A DNA stretch of 64,000 nucleotides from Leptospira sp. WS60.C2 (GCF_040833955.1 NZ_CP162134.1:62001-126000), one strand, 5' to 3'. Shown: positions 11,548 to 19,762, counted from the stretch's first letter. A program made the numbers and translations. The notes: generated from the letters alone by a model not told the origin.

Positions 11548-11922
11548 ATGAAACGCAAAGCAAGTATTGGATTCATTCTATTGTTTCTCCTCTATTTGGG
11601 ATGCAAGTCATCTCTCTTTGGGGTTTGCCTTTCCGCTGATTCCTTTGTGACAAAGACGACAGTTCCTCCTTGCCACCAAACGGAAAACACTAAGGCAGAA
11701 CAAAAAGACAGTTGCGATTGCCCAATTGTTTTGGAAACACTCCAAACATCTGAGGTGAGCGTGTCTGATGGGAAACCGTTCGTTTCCTATGTGGTCTGGC
11801 AAGATACGCAATCCTTATTTTCTTGGGTTTCTTTTCACCACCAAATTTCGGTTTGGTCAAAATTATCTCAGGCAAAAATTCCGCCACATTCTCCCACACG
11901 AACTATACGCCTTCTGATTTGA
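11548..11922 (+). CDS. Small cysteine-containing lipoprotein, possible copper-handling partner
   Basis: A 124-residue protein with a lipoprotein-type signal ending in LYLGC (Cys19). After the lipobox there are further cysteines at 27, 42, 56 and 58, arranged as PPCHQT and DSCDCP, together with several histidines. I do not recognise a named family. It ends 76 bases before the copper-storage protein gene on the same strand with no obvious terminator between them. The Cys/His content and the neighbour suggest a periplasmic or outer-surface metal-binding role, which is inference only. The C-terminal part (HHQISVWSKL) has no recognisable domain. Confidence 0.65.
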   Translation: MKRKASIGFILLFLLYLGCKSSLFGVCLSADSFVTKTTVPPCHQTENTKAEQKDSCDCPIVLETLQTSEVSVSDGKPFVSYVVWQDTQSLFSWVSFHHQISVWSKLSQAKIPPHSPTRTIRLLI

Positions 11923-11998
11923 GAGAGGCACGCTTTTTACTCACAAGCGAACTTCTAGCTTCTCATTTTTACTAAAATCGAATCAAAAGGAATTTTAT

Positions 11999-12445
11999 AT
12001 GAACCGTAAAGAATTATTACAAAAAGCAGGAATGGCAGTGGCTGTTTCTGGAATCCTCTCCACACTTTCCGCAGAAGATCACGACCACACAAGTGCAGGA
12101 ATGCCACAAGCAGGGAAATCCAAATATGCAAAAGCAATGATGGCCGCCATCCATTGCCAACTTTCTGCAGAAGTTTGCCTCAGCCATTGTCTCACTGAAC
12201 TTGGAAATGGTGATAAATCAATGGCAGCTTGTGCGTCTTCTACTCGTGAAGTGATTAGCCTATGTGACTCGTTTGTGAAACTCGCGAGCCAAAACTCATC
12301 TTTCACCAAAAAGTTAGCAAATCTTTGTATCGAAGTTTGTGAAGCATGTGCGAAGGAATGTGACAAACATGCAAAACACCACGCCGTCTGTAAGGAATGC
12401 CGTGATAGTTGTTTAGCATGTGTGAAAGAATTAAAAAAAGTGTAA
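11999..12445 (+). CDS. Four-helix-bundle copper storage protein (Csp1-like)
   Basis: The 148-residue protein has 13 cysteines (53, 60, 64, 78, 89, 110, 114, 117, 121, 131, 134, 138, 141), mostly spaced to point into a helical bundle, as in the Csp/DUF326 family. Methanotroph Csp1 also has 13 cysteines per monomer and binds many Cu(I) ions inside a four-helix bundle. The N-terminus (RKELLQKAG, then a hydrophobic segment ending LSA) looks like an export signal, though it lacks the twin arginine pair of a strict Tat signal. A His-containing linker EDHDHTS follows. A good Shine-Dalgarno (AAGGAA) precedes the ATG, and a strong terminator follows. Likely role: storage or detoxification of Cu(I) outside the cytoplasm. 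Confidence 0.9.
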   Translation: MNRKELLQKAGMAVAVSGILSTLSAEDHDHTSAGMPQAGKSKYAKAMMAAIHCQLSAEVCLSHCLTELGNGDKSMAACASSTREVISLCDSFVKLASQNSSFTKKLANLCIEVCEACAKECDKHAKHHAVCKECRDSCLACVKELKKV

Positions 12446-12468
12446 GTTAAAAGATGTAACGAAAGAAG

Positions 12469-12499
12469 GCTGTCCATCATTTGGTGGACAGCTTTTTTT
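12469..12499 (+). terminator. Rho-independent terminator after the copper-storage gene
   Basis: A perfect 8-bp stem (GCTGTCCA with TGGACAGC) and an 8-base loop are followed directly by a run of seven T. It lies 24 bases after the stop of the copper-storage gene and just before the convergent hydrolase-like gene. Confidence 0.85.
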
Positions 12500-12504
12500 A
12501 TAGG

Positions 12505-13401
12505 TTAACGTTTGGTTTTCTTCTTGGGTTTGGCTTTTGGCGCTGCTTTCGTTTTTGCCGTTGATTTTGTTCCCGTAGGTTTTGTTTTAGATTGCGTTTT
12601 GGTTGTAGGTTTCGACTTTTCTTTGTTAGTAGCAGAAGATTTCTTTTTTGCTAATTTTTCTTTGTTCTTTTTGTAAACGGAAGGTTCATATTTCGAAAAA
12701 TCGACTTCGATTTTTTTCGGAACCGCAAACTCTGGATTTGCTTTTGGGCTTGGACTCAGTTGGATGTTGTCCTTCGGTGTTCCTAAAAATTCCCGTAGTG
12801 TTCTGATGTTTTCATTTCGTCTCACTAGGTTGTAGTTTCCAGGGATATCAAACCATAAGTCCCTTCCTTGGCCAAACTCGGTGCTCTCCTGTGGCGGGAA
12901 ACTAAAGTCCTCAATGGCAGAAAGAGGTTGGAAGAGGGGAAAAAACAACGCATTTTTATAATTGGTCTTCACCCAGTCTGACTCGAAACCCCAATAGGAA
13001 TATCGGGTGTTTGTAAAACGATCGGAGCCATGGAAGGGCGTCCCGAGAGTGATGAGGCGTTTTACCTTCCTTCTTGCTTCATCCGGTAAAATTAAAACGA
13101 GAAGTCCACCCGTATTATGAGCAATCAAAGTGACTTCGTTAGGTGCTGTCAGAATTTGTTTGGCAAGGTAATCGACTGCCTCTTCTAGAGACGTTGGATT
13201 TCGTAACGTGGACAAAATTCCCACTTTGAATCCTAAATTGTCTAAGTTAGATTTTAACCTGGCATAATAAAAACGACCTGATTTGAAGCCCGGTACAATG
13301 AGAATGTTTTTCTCTTTGTTGTTTTCTACAAATAAATGACTAGGGAGGTAAAATGACAATAAAGCCCAAAATCGTTCCAGATATTCAATGAATCGAAACA
13401 T
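12505..13401 (-). CDS. Alpha/beta-hydrolase (lipase-like) homologue lacking the nucleophile Ser, with Lys-rich tail
   Basis: Residues about 30-210 resemble a lipase/esterase of the alpha/beta-hydrolase fold: NILIVPGF, a central strand-turn-helix TLIAHNTGGL, and TLGTPFHGSD, a segment characteristic of triacylglycerol lipases. At the nucleophile elbow, where lipases have G-H-S-x-G, this protein has A-H-N-T-G, so the catalytic serine is replaced by Asn96 (codon AAT). The last 80 or so residues are rich in Lys, Thr, Pro and Ala, as in nucleic-acid- or polyanion-binding tails. The N-terminal MFRFIEYLERFWALLSFYL may bind the membrane. It is probably a non-hydrolytic binding protein, or an enzyme with an alternative nucleophile. 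It is transcribed convergently to the copper-storage gene. Confidence 0.8.
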   Translation of the reverse strand: MFRFIEYLERFWALLSFYLPSHLFVENNKEKNILIVPGFKSGRFYYARLKSNLDNLGFKVGILSTLRNPTSLEEAVDYLAKQILTAPNEVTLIAHNTGGLLVLILPDEARRKVKRLITLGTPFHGSDRFTNTRYSYWGFESDWVKTNYKNALFFPLFQPLSAIEDFSFPPQESTEFGQGRDLWFDIPGNYNLVRRNENIRTLREFLGTPKDNIQLSPSPKANPEFAVPKKIEVDFSKYEPSVYKKNKEKLAKKKSSATNKEKSKPTTKTQSKTKPTGTKSTAKTKAAPKAKPKKKTKR

Positions 13402-13513
13402 GATTTAAATGATTCAATCTGACTCAATTCTTGTCTAGGAAAATCAATTCCATGGGAAGAATTCCTGAATTGACCGATAACCGTACCTACCTAGCATTGC
13501 CTTTTAGTAAGCT

Positions 13514-13879
13514 ATGTTACATTTGGTGCGTGTTTTTTTATTGGTCTTCGTTTTGCCCTCATACCTTTGGGCAAATCCAGGATCGTATGAGGAGGCAGCC
13601 AAATTGCTCCCACAAATTTGGGAGACAAAATACCCACTTCCTTATGGAAAACTCTTGCGGAAAGACCCATTGAATCAGGGCATCCGTCAGATTTCTCGTA
13701 AAAAAGGGAAGTATTGGGTGTACAATTTTGAAGTCTTTATGCCAAAATACGAAAGAAACGAGATGACGCCCCTTCCAAAAGCAGAAGGCCGTAGCATCCT
13801 CGTCTTTTTTTTCTGGAATCCGGGAATTTCGGAAGAACCCCACCGGATTGAATTAGGGGAACCACATGAAGGAAAGTGA
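13514..13879 (+). CDS. Small exported protein of unknown function
   Basis: A 121-residue product with a clear signal peptide (LVRVFLLVFVLPSYLWA, cleavage likely after WANP). The mature part is about 100 residues of mixed charge, with no cysteine and no motif I recognise. Its last 14 bases overlap the start of the UDP-glucose pyrophosphorylase gene, which implies co-transcription and probably coupled translation. Nothing in the sequence says what it does. Confidence 0.7.
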   Translation: MLHLVRVFLLVFVLPSYLWANPGSYEEAAKLLPQIWETKYPLPYGKLLRKDPLNQGIRQISRKKGKYWVYNFEVFMPKYERNEMTPLPKAEGRSILVFFFWNPGISEEPHRIELGEPHEGK

Positions 13880-15293
13880 AATGGAGAAAGAAACCGTAGA
13901 CCAACTGATTAAGAATACCATGAAACAAGCAGGTCTTTCGGACTTGTTTATCTCTGATTTTATCAGCAAAGTGGACGCGGTCCGTGCAGGAGAAACTGGG
14001 ATTGTCCGTTGGGAAGAAGTCGGTGATTTGGATCCAAAATCGGATGAAATTTCTCTCGAAGAGATTCACTCTGCATACCCTCTTGACACCTCGCTCCTTT
14101 CTAAACTCGTTGTGATCAAATTGAATGGTGGGCTTGGGACAAGCATGGGTCTTGAGAAAGCAAAGTCTCTTATTCCCATCAAAGGAAATTTGTCATTCCT
14201 ATCTGTGATGGCCAAACAAATTGAATCCTTACGAAGTCGGTATGGGATTGATGTGCCACTTTTATTTATGGATTCTTACAATACCCAAGAAGATTCTCAA
14301 AAAGAATTAAAAGAAATTGGCTTCAAACAGGCGTTACGCTCTAGTTTTTTACAACATAAAGTTCCGAGATTGGATGCAAAAACATACGCTCCTATTCAAA
14401 CCAAAACAGAAAAGGAAAATTGGTGCCCACCTGGACATGGTGACATCTATTTCACCATGATGGAAGAGGGGATTTTAGATGAACTTCTGTCCAAAGGGTT
14501 TGAAATCGCATTTCTTTCCAATGGTGACAATTTGGGAGCAACGGTTGATCCACAAATTGTTTCTTATTTACTCAAAGAAAATATTCATTTCGCAATGGAA
14601 ATGACTCCCAAAACCTTAGCAGACAAAAAGGGTGGAGCCATTTATAGAAAGTTAGTTGATGGGAAAATGGTTCAATATGAACTTTTGGAAACTGCGCAAG
14701 TTCCTAAAGAACATGAGCATGAATTCAGCGGGCTTGGAAAATTCCGAACATTCTCCACCAATAATCTTTGGATCAACTTACGTGCATTAAAAGAAAGATT
14801 CCAAGAAGGAAACTTTTCTTTGTCTCTCATCGTAAATCCTAAACAAGTCGATGGGAAAGACGTAATCCAATTGGAAACAGCAATGGGAAGTGCCGTTGGT
14901 AATTTTTCCAAATTTAAAGGAATCATCATCCCGAGAGATCGATTTGCTCCTGTGAAAAAAACTGAGGATTATTTGATTCGTAGATCAGATGCGTATGTGT
15001 TAAATGAAGATTTTTCTTTAACCATGGCAAAAGCTCGAAAAGAAAAAGGACTTGGCGAAGTGCTCGTGTCTTTAGATGAAAAACATTATAAAAAAATCCA
15101 ACAATTTGATGCTTTGTTTCCTGCCTTGCCATCTTTACTTTTTTGTGAGGAGCTTGTTGTGGAAGGGGAAGTATTATTTGACATTCCAGTTACCATCAAA
15201 GGCAAAGTACAATTTAAAAATACGTCTGGAAGTCGTAAAAAAATATCTTCGTTATCACAAACAGAATTTGAAAACCAAGTTTTTACATTATGA
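13866..15293 (+). CDS. UTP--glucose-1-phosphate uridylyltransferase (UDPGP family, eukaryote-like)
   Basis: The 475-residue protein belongs to the UDPGP family typical of eukaryotic UGPases rather than the bacterial GalU family. The nucleotide-binding signature NGGLGTSMG lies at 87-95, followed by the conserved lysine region KAKSLIPIKG; further family blocks are PPGHGDIY and FLSNGDNLGATVD. It makes UDP-glucose from UTP and glucose-1-phosphate for glycan synthesis; a related sugar-1-phosphate substrate cannot be excluded. The annotated ATG lies inside the preceding gene; a Met five codons later is also possible. A small lipoprotein gene overlaps its stop codon (ATGA type). Confidence 0.93.
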   Translation: MKESEMEKETVDQLIKNTMKQAGLSDLFISDFISKVDAVRAGETGIVRWEEVGDLDPKSDEISLEEIHSAYPLDTSLLSKLVVIKLNGGLGTSMGLEKAKSLIPIKGNLSFLSVMAKQIESLRSRYGIDVPLLFMDSYNTQEDSQKELKEIGFKQALRSSFLQHKVPRLDAKTYAPIQTKTEKENWCPPGHGDIYFTMMEEGILDELLSKGFEIAFLSNGDNLGATVDPQIVSYLLKENIHFAMEMTPKTLADKKGGAIYRKLVDGKMVQYELLETAQVPKEHEHEFSGLGKFRTFSTNNLWINLRALKERFQEGNFSLSLIVNPKQVDGKDVIQLETAMGSAVGNFSKFKGIIIPRDRFAPVKKTEDYLIRRSDAYVLNEDFSLTMAKARKEKGLGEVLVSLDEKHYKKIQQFDALFPALPSLLFCEELVVEGEVLFDIPVTIKGKVQFKNTSGSRKKISSLSQTEFENQVFTL

Positions 15294-15547
15294 GAATGAC
15301 ATTCTTTGGTTTGGTGTTATTCCTTTCTTTCGGTTGTGGGGCACCATTTTCGTTTCGGTCTGCTTGTTATGAAAGGAACAAATGTTCTACCATTGAAGGT
15401 GCTTGTTTTCTTCGAAACGATGTTTTTTATCGGATTTCAACAGGAGCCACAGAATACAGTAACGCCGATTTGACTGCGATTGTAGGAAGTTGTTTGGGAT
15501 TAGAAAATACTTGCCGCAAAAATTGCGAGAGTGGAACTATTTTTTAA
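15290..15547 (+). CDS. Small Cys-rich putative lipoprotein
   Basis: An 85-residue product with a hydrophobic signal and a spirochaete-type lipobox LSFGC (Cys16). The mature part carries six further cysteines (26, 32, 39, 68, 75, 79), which suggests disulfide bonding outside the cytoplasm. The start overlaps the stop of the UGPase gene (ATGA), and the 3' end overlaps the convergent TetR gene by 11 bases. No family is recognised. A Met two codons in is an alternative start. Confidence 0.6.
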   Translation: MRMTFFGLVLFLSFGCGAPFSFRSACYERNKCSTIEGACFLRNDVFYRISTGATEYSNADLTAIVGSCLGLENTCRKNCESGTIF

Positions 15548-16127
15548 ATTCCGTTTTGAATCTTTCTTTAATCTGTAACATTGCGCGAAGGATGTAATCT
15601 TCATTCATAGAAATTCGCCAGTTCATAAGAGATCCTTCATAGAGATTGATTAGATCCCTTGCCAATTCTAATTCTTTTGTATTTTTTTGTATCAATCCTT
15701 TTTTTTTCCATTTCTGAATGGCTGTCGTTAAAATTGACTCCCAACGACTGACGATCCTTTTGAATTCATCACTAAATGGTTTTTCGCCAACAGGGAATTG
15801 GCTAGAAAAAATGGCAATGGGGCAACCTTGGTAATATGACTCATTTGTTCTCACTTGGTCTAACATTGCTTTGGACATTTCTGAAACAAAGTCATTGGGT
15901 GTAGAGGAATTACGAAGGATTCGGCGAAACCAAACCAGTACATCAACACCATAAGCTCTAATGACGTGAACACCTAAAGTTTGTTTGGAGGGGAAATGAT
16001 CATAAAAACTTGCTTTGGCAGTCTCAGATTCTTGGATGATTTGGTTGATTCCGGTGTGGTGATACCCTTGCCTGTAAAATCTGTTTTTGGCAATTTCGAG
16101 AATCCTAATTTTGGGTGAACGTTTCAT
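15537..16127 (-). CDS. TetR/AcrR-family transcriptional regulator
   Basis: A 196-residue regulator with the N-terminal TetR helix-turn-helix (about 8-55): ILEIAKNRFYRQGYHHTGINQI, then ASFYDHFPSKQTL. The C-terminal domain is the ligand-binding and dimer part. It is transcribed away from the thioesterase gene at 16250, and two matching inverted repeats lie in the 122-base gap between them. Local autoregulation and control of the thioesterase are therefore the simplest reading. The effector is unknown; an acyl or acyl-CoA ligand would fit the neighbour, by inference. Confidence 0.92.
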   Translation of the reverse strand: MKRSPKIRILEIAKNRFYRQGYHHTGINQIIQESETAKASFYDHFPSKQTLGVHVIRAYGVDVLVWFRRILRNSSTPNDFVSEMSKAMLDQVRTNESYYQGCPIAIFSSQFPVGEKPFSDEFKRIVSRWESILTTAIQKWKKKGLIQKNTKELELARDLINLYEGSLMNWRISMNEDYILRAMLQIKERFKTEFKK

Positions 16128-16174
16128 TCGTCTCCACTAGAGTCTAATTTTCCATTTTGGGAATCAAAAATTAG

Positions 16175-16188
16175 ACAGAATTGTCTGT
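16175..16188. promoter_or_regulatory. Putative TetR operator, site 1
   Basis: Inverted repeat ACAGA-N4-TCTGT in the divergent gap between the TetR gene and the thioesterase gene. The same half-sites with the same spacing recur in site 2, centred 28 bases away. Confidence 0.7.
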
Positions 16189-16200
16189 TTTTTGATTGGC

Positions 16201-16218
16201 AGACAGATCGTTCTGTCT
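16201..16218. promoter_or_regulatory. Putative TetR operator, site 2
   Basis: A longer, perfect version of the same palindrome, AGACAGA-N4-TCTGTCT. It lies 32 bases before the thioesterase ATG, where it would cover that promoter's -10 region or the start of transcription. Confidence 0.75.
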
Positions 16219-16249
16219 ATGTTTGGGAAGGTAAGGAAAGGAGAAAATC

Positions 16250-16657
16250 ATGGTTTTGACTCATACAACCGAAATTCCCGTGTTATGGAGCCATTTGGAT
16301 GCCAATGGGCATGTCAATAATGGAGTGTACCAATCGTATTTGGATGAAGCTAGGATGCAGGCATTAGAGAAGATTGGGTTTTCCATTCGAGAGATGAGGG
16401 AGAAGCTCGTCGGTCCTGTGGTCTTAAAGGCAGAATTACATTACCATAAACCATTGAATCATCCCGATTCGGTGCGAATTGAAACTGGATTTCGGGATCT
16501 AACTGCCGTGAGGGGAACCGTCATACAAAATATGTATCGGGTTTCCGATGGTGTTCTCGTCTGCGAAGCTATCTTTTCTGCTTTATTTTTTGATTTTGCC
16601 AAAAAAAGACCATGGAAAATTCCAAAACATTTTTTTGACCAATTAACGACAGTGTGA
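16250..16657 (+). CDS. Acyl-CoA thioesterase, hotdog fold (4HBT family)
   Basis: A 135-residue single hotdog domain. The active-site motif HLDANGHVNNGVY places the catalytic Asp at residue 17, as in 4-hydroxybenzoyl-CoA thioesterases and YbgC-like enzymes, and FLDEAR-like YLDEARMQAL follows. It should hydrolyse an acyl-CoA or acyl-ACP thioester in the cytoplasm; the substrate cannot be told from sequence. A strong Shine-Dalgarno (AAAGGAGA) precedes the ATG. Two operator-like palindromes upstream and the divergent TetR gene imply it is inducible. Confidence 0.9.
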   Translation: MVLTHTTEIPVLWSHLDANGHVNNGVYQSYLDEARMQALEKIGFSIREMREKLVGPVVLKAELHYHKPLNHPDSVRIETGFRDLTAVRGTVIQNMYRVSDGVLVCEAIFSALFFDFAKKRPWKIPKHFFDQLTTV

Positions 16658-16688
16658 CGAATTATTTTTTATAGATCAGACCTTGAGG

Positions 16689-16728
16689 ACTATCGTTTAT
16701 TCGCGTATAAACGATAGTTGACTTTTTT
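16689..16728 (+). terminator. Long hairpin with short T-run; also overlaps the stop of the convergent gene
   Basis: A perfect 12-bp stem (ACTATCGTTTAT with its complement) and a 6-base loop are followed on the plus strand by TGACTTTTTT, so it can end the thioesterase transcript. On the minus strand the same hairpin contains the last codons and stop of the FN3 protein and has no T-run after it. Confidence 0.6.
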
Positions 16729-19108
16729 CAGGGACTAAATTTTTGTCTTCAAATTCACCGGAAAGGGATTCGTAACTAGGTGAGAGTTTAATCTTCCATT
16801 TCCCTTTTTCTTCGAGTAAATCAGAATCGACTATGTTTTTTCCACGAAAGATTTGGTTTTCGTTCCATTTCATGACGATGTTTCCATCTACATCTTCTGC
16901 TTCAATGGTTAGTCTGACTGGTTTGACTTTGTTTTTTCCATCCCAATACATCGCAGTCCAAGGACCAATAAACTTCTGTATGGCGGATTCACCAAATGTT
17001 TTTACCTTCTTGATATCTGGAACTGTTTCGGATAATACAGCAGTGACAGGAGTGGAATATAAACTTTCTCCCATTCCTTTTTGTACGGATTGTATCACAA
17101 AAAAGTAAAATTGATTTTTGGCCAAATTTTGGAGTTTGAAACTAGTTTCTGATGTTTCTTTTACCAAACTCCATTCATCTTCATTCTTTTTTCGGAGTAG
17201 GATTTTATACGAAGTAACCTTGGGAACGGCATTCCAACTAAACCAAAATTCGCCAGACTTCCGATTTTCTGTCACAGTGAGTTCAGGCGCCCTTAGATTC
17301 ATTGACCTTCCTGCAACGAGAGATGCATAGCCAACATCAGGTTCAGAAGGCAAACTGTATAATGCTCCTTCAAATTCGGATGTAACAGCATAAAAGGATT
17401 CTTTGCCAGATGTGTCCTCATCTTTATATTGGAGTTCTTTTGTTTTTGCGATCCGTTTCCAAGACCCATTGGTTTTTCGGAAGATATGGTAGGCAATTGC
17501 GCTAGGAGCACCTTCCCATTGTAAGACGGTTACTCCTGGATACAGACCTTTTGATGCAGTGAAATGTTCTGGTCTTGGTTTTAATACTTCAGAAGGATCA
17601 AGGTGAGCGGAAACGTAAAAACTTGGTTCTCCTTCCAATTGGTTTCGTTCAGGGATCACTTGGTAAATTTCATTGTCACCGTTCCTACTGGCTTTTAGGT
17701 CGGTATAAAAATTCTTTTCAGTTTTCCCTAAGAAACGAAAGATACGCGCCATTGCGTTCCACTTATAGACCACATACGTAGTAGGGATGGATTGGTTGTC
17801 CCATTCCAAAATGATTCGATCATTAGTTGGGGCAACATTTGCGCGTAGATTGGTTACAGGTAATATCCCAGCGGGTTTTGTCGGTTCTGACGCATAACCA
17901 TCGTTTGAATCAATTGATGGTTTGGAAATATAATTTTCATCTAAACTAGCGACCCGGTAGTGGTAAGCCGTATTCTTTTGTACACCAAAATCATCGAAGT
18001 AAGGTTGTTTGGAAAGACCCACGAGTTGGTATTTGGTATCAATTTTTCGTTTTCTATACACTTCGTAACCAATGGCACGTTTTTCGCTCGACCAGGAAAT
18101 GCGTATCCGATCCGAAAAATCTCCTCGAGACGCATACACTTCTTTCGGAGGGAATAGGTTGTGTTCCCCATATTCTAGAGTTTCTAATACATTAAAAAGT
18201 TTTGATTCGGTCAGGAGTTGGTTTTCTTCCGCTGGTTCTGCCACATAGATGGATTTGGTATGTTTTGGAAAACTTTCATAGGAAATCCAAAGTGTGCCAT
18301 TCTCTCCCCATTCGGTACCCCAAGTATTCCAAACCTTAAAAGCTTTCTTCTTTTCATTAAAACCAAGGATGACCAGGGACTGGGCACCTAACACCTCACC
18401 TTTTCCTTCTTGGAAAACTAAATCAGGTTTTGGATTCAGAAAGTTTTCATAAACTAAATATCCAATTAACACTGGTTTCTTTTCCGTAAGTGCTAGTTTA
18501 ATTGTTGTTAGATCGTGAGGTTCAATTTTATAGATGCGGCCGAGTCTTGCTTTTCTGCCAAGTTCCACGATATTTGCTTTTGGGCGAACACGAAGGTTAG
18601 TGCTTGTTTCATTCATTTGTTCGATAGGCACAGAACCTCGGCTCGTGGCAAGTACGAGGGCATCGAGCAAAGAAACTGCCTGATCTTTCCCACTATTCAA
18701 TTGGTTGTAGATAAAATTTGCCGAATATAAGATCTTTTGTCCATTGGCGGAATTAGGTCCGATGGAAGATAGATTTTTGATTCCTTTTTTCCCAGCTTCT
18801 AAGTAAGAGATCAATCCATATCCCACTGTATAACCAACATTATCCTTTCCTGTCCCTTGGTCCAGGGGTATAGGAAAGTCTGAACTAAAATCTATACTGG
18901 TAGGTAAATCTGAGCTTGTGAGGGAAGTGGCATAAGGCGGTATACTTTGGTAAAGGACAAATGGATCAGGGGTAAGGCCAGGTTTTTTCAGCGAGGATTT
19001 GGTTTCTGTTTTCCCCGTGATAGGTTTTGACTGAAAACTAACAATGATTAGGCAAGTGATTAAAAACAAACTCCCTAAGGCGATTTTTTGTTTTGCGTTA
19101 TTAAACAT
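16697..19108 (-). CDS. Exported papain-like (C1A) pseudoprotease with four FN3-like repeats
   Basis: The 803-residue protein has an N-terminal membrane or signal segment (10-26), then a domain (about 70-295) with the layout of papain-family peptidases: IDFSSDFPIPLDQG keeps the oxyanion-hole Gln84, and VWNTWGTEWGENGTLWISYE keeps the Asn261 region. The catalytic Cys is gone: the segment after DQG reads NVGYTVGYG, and the only cysteine in the protein is Cys19 in the signal region. The His position (normally GHAV) reads GAQSLVILGF. Four fibronectin-III-like repeats follow (about 320-410, 413-510, 515-610, 615-705), then a beta-rich C-terminal domain. It starts one base after the TonB-like gene. 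Likely a surface or periplasmic binding protein, not a protease. Confidence 0.85.
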   Translation of the reverse strand: MFNNAKQKIALGSLFLITCLIIVSFQSKPITGKTETKSSLKKPGLTPDPFVLYQSIPPYATSLTSSDLPTSIDFSSDFPIPLDQGTGKDNVGYTVGYGLISYLEAGKKGIKNLSSIGPNSANGQKILYSANFIYNQLNSGKDQAVSLLDALVLATSRGSVPIEQMNETSTNLRVRPKANIVELGRKARLGRIYKIEPHDLTTIKLALTEKKPVLIGYLVYENFLNPKPDLVFQEGKGEVLGAQSLVILGFNEKKKAFKVWNTWGTEWGENGTLWISYESFPKHTKSIYVAEPAEENQLLTESKLFNVLETLEYGEHNLFPPKEVYASRGDFSDRIRISWSSEKRAIGYEVYRKRKIDTKYQLVGLSKQPYFDDFGVQKNTAYHYRVASLDENYISKPSIDSNDGYASEPTKPAGILPVTNLRANVAPTNDRIILEWDNQSIPTTYVVYKWNAMARIFRFLGKTEKNFYTDLKASRNGDNEIYQVIPERNQLEGEPSFYVSAHLDPSEVLKPRPEHFTASKGLYPGVTVLQWEGAPSAIAYHIFRKTNGSWKRIAKTKELQYKDEDTSGKESFYAVTSEFEGALYSLPSEPDVGYASLVAGRSMNLRAPELTVTENRKSGEFWFSWNAVPKVTSYKILLRKKNEDEWSLVKETSETSFKLQNLAKNQFYFFVIQSVQKGMGESLYSTPVTAVLSETVPDIKKVKTFGESAIQKFIGPWTAMYWDGKNKVKPVRLTIEAEDVDGNIVMKWNENQIFRGKNIVDSDLLEEKGKWKIKLSPSYESLSGEFEDKNLVPEKSQLSFIRE

Positions 19109-19109
19109 A

Positions 19110-19751
19110 TTAATCCTCTTCTAAATCGAAACTGATGGGTAACCTGTGGGCCATTCTAGTTGGTTTTCCTTTGTCATACCCTGGACTAAACCTTGCTCTT
19201 TGGATGATTCGGATCGCCGCTTCATCAAATCCATAGCCTGCACGACCCGATACAATTTTGACACCTTGGAGAACACCTTGTTCGTCCACTTGCACCATCA
19301 CCACCACGGTTTTTTGGCTGATATTAGCAGCTTTTGCTGCTTCTGGGAAATAAGCCTTTAAATCAAAATCAATGATGGGGGTAGGAGGTCTGTCCCCATT
19401 AAATGAAAACAAAAACCCATCTTTGTCTGTTCCATTGCCAGAAAGTTGATTTGGGTTTAAGTCAGAATTGTCTGGTTTGTCTTCTGCGTCTTTGTTTGAT
19501 CCTTCCACCCACTCTTGTTTTTCAACTGGAGCAGGGCTAGAAGTTCCACCGATGAGTTCTGGAGGAATTTCTTCGAACGATACATCCACATCTTCCATAG
19601 AAGTTTCTTGGAAGGCTGCTTCGCTTGGCATTGTGAGAACTAAATACACTAAATAACAAAATACATGCAAACTGATAGATGCAAATAGACTGGCTCGGAA
19701 GAGTCCGAACCGTCTGAGTTTGTATTGTAAAGATAATGTAAACGACTTCAT
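19110..19751 (-). CDS. TonB-like energy transducer
   Basis: A 213-residue protein with one N-terminal membrane helix (about 20-42, including the conserved SLHVFCYLV), an acidic, Pro/Asp-rich periplasmic linker, and a C-terminal TonB domain (about 125-210) with VVVMVQVDEQGVL, GFDEAAIRIIQRARFSPG and a final beta strand. TonB proteins carry ExbB/ExbD-derived energy to outer-membrane receptors. It lies 11 bases after the ExbB-like gene and one base before the pseudoprotease gene. No ExbD gene is in the operon and no TonB-dependent receptor is in the window, so its partner must be encoded elsewhere or be unusual. Confidence 0.88.
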   Translation of the reverse strand: MKSFTLSLQYKLRRFGLFRASLFASISLHVFCYLVYLVLTMPSEAAFQETSMEDVDVSFEEIPPELIGGTSSPAPVEKQEWVEGSNKDAEDKPDNSDLNPNQLSGNGTDKDGFLFSFNGDRPPTPIIDFDLKAYFPEAAKAANISQKTVVVMVQVDEQGVLQGVKIVSGRAGYGFDEAAIRIIQRARFSPGYDKGKPTRMAHRLPISFDLEED

Positions 19752-19762
19752 ATAGCCAGTGT

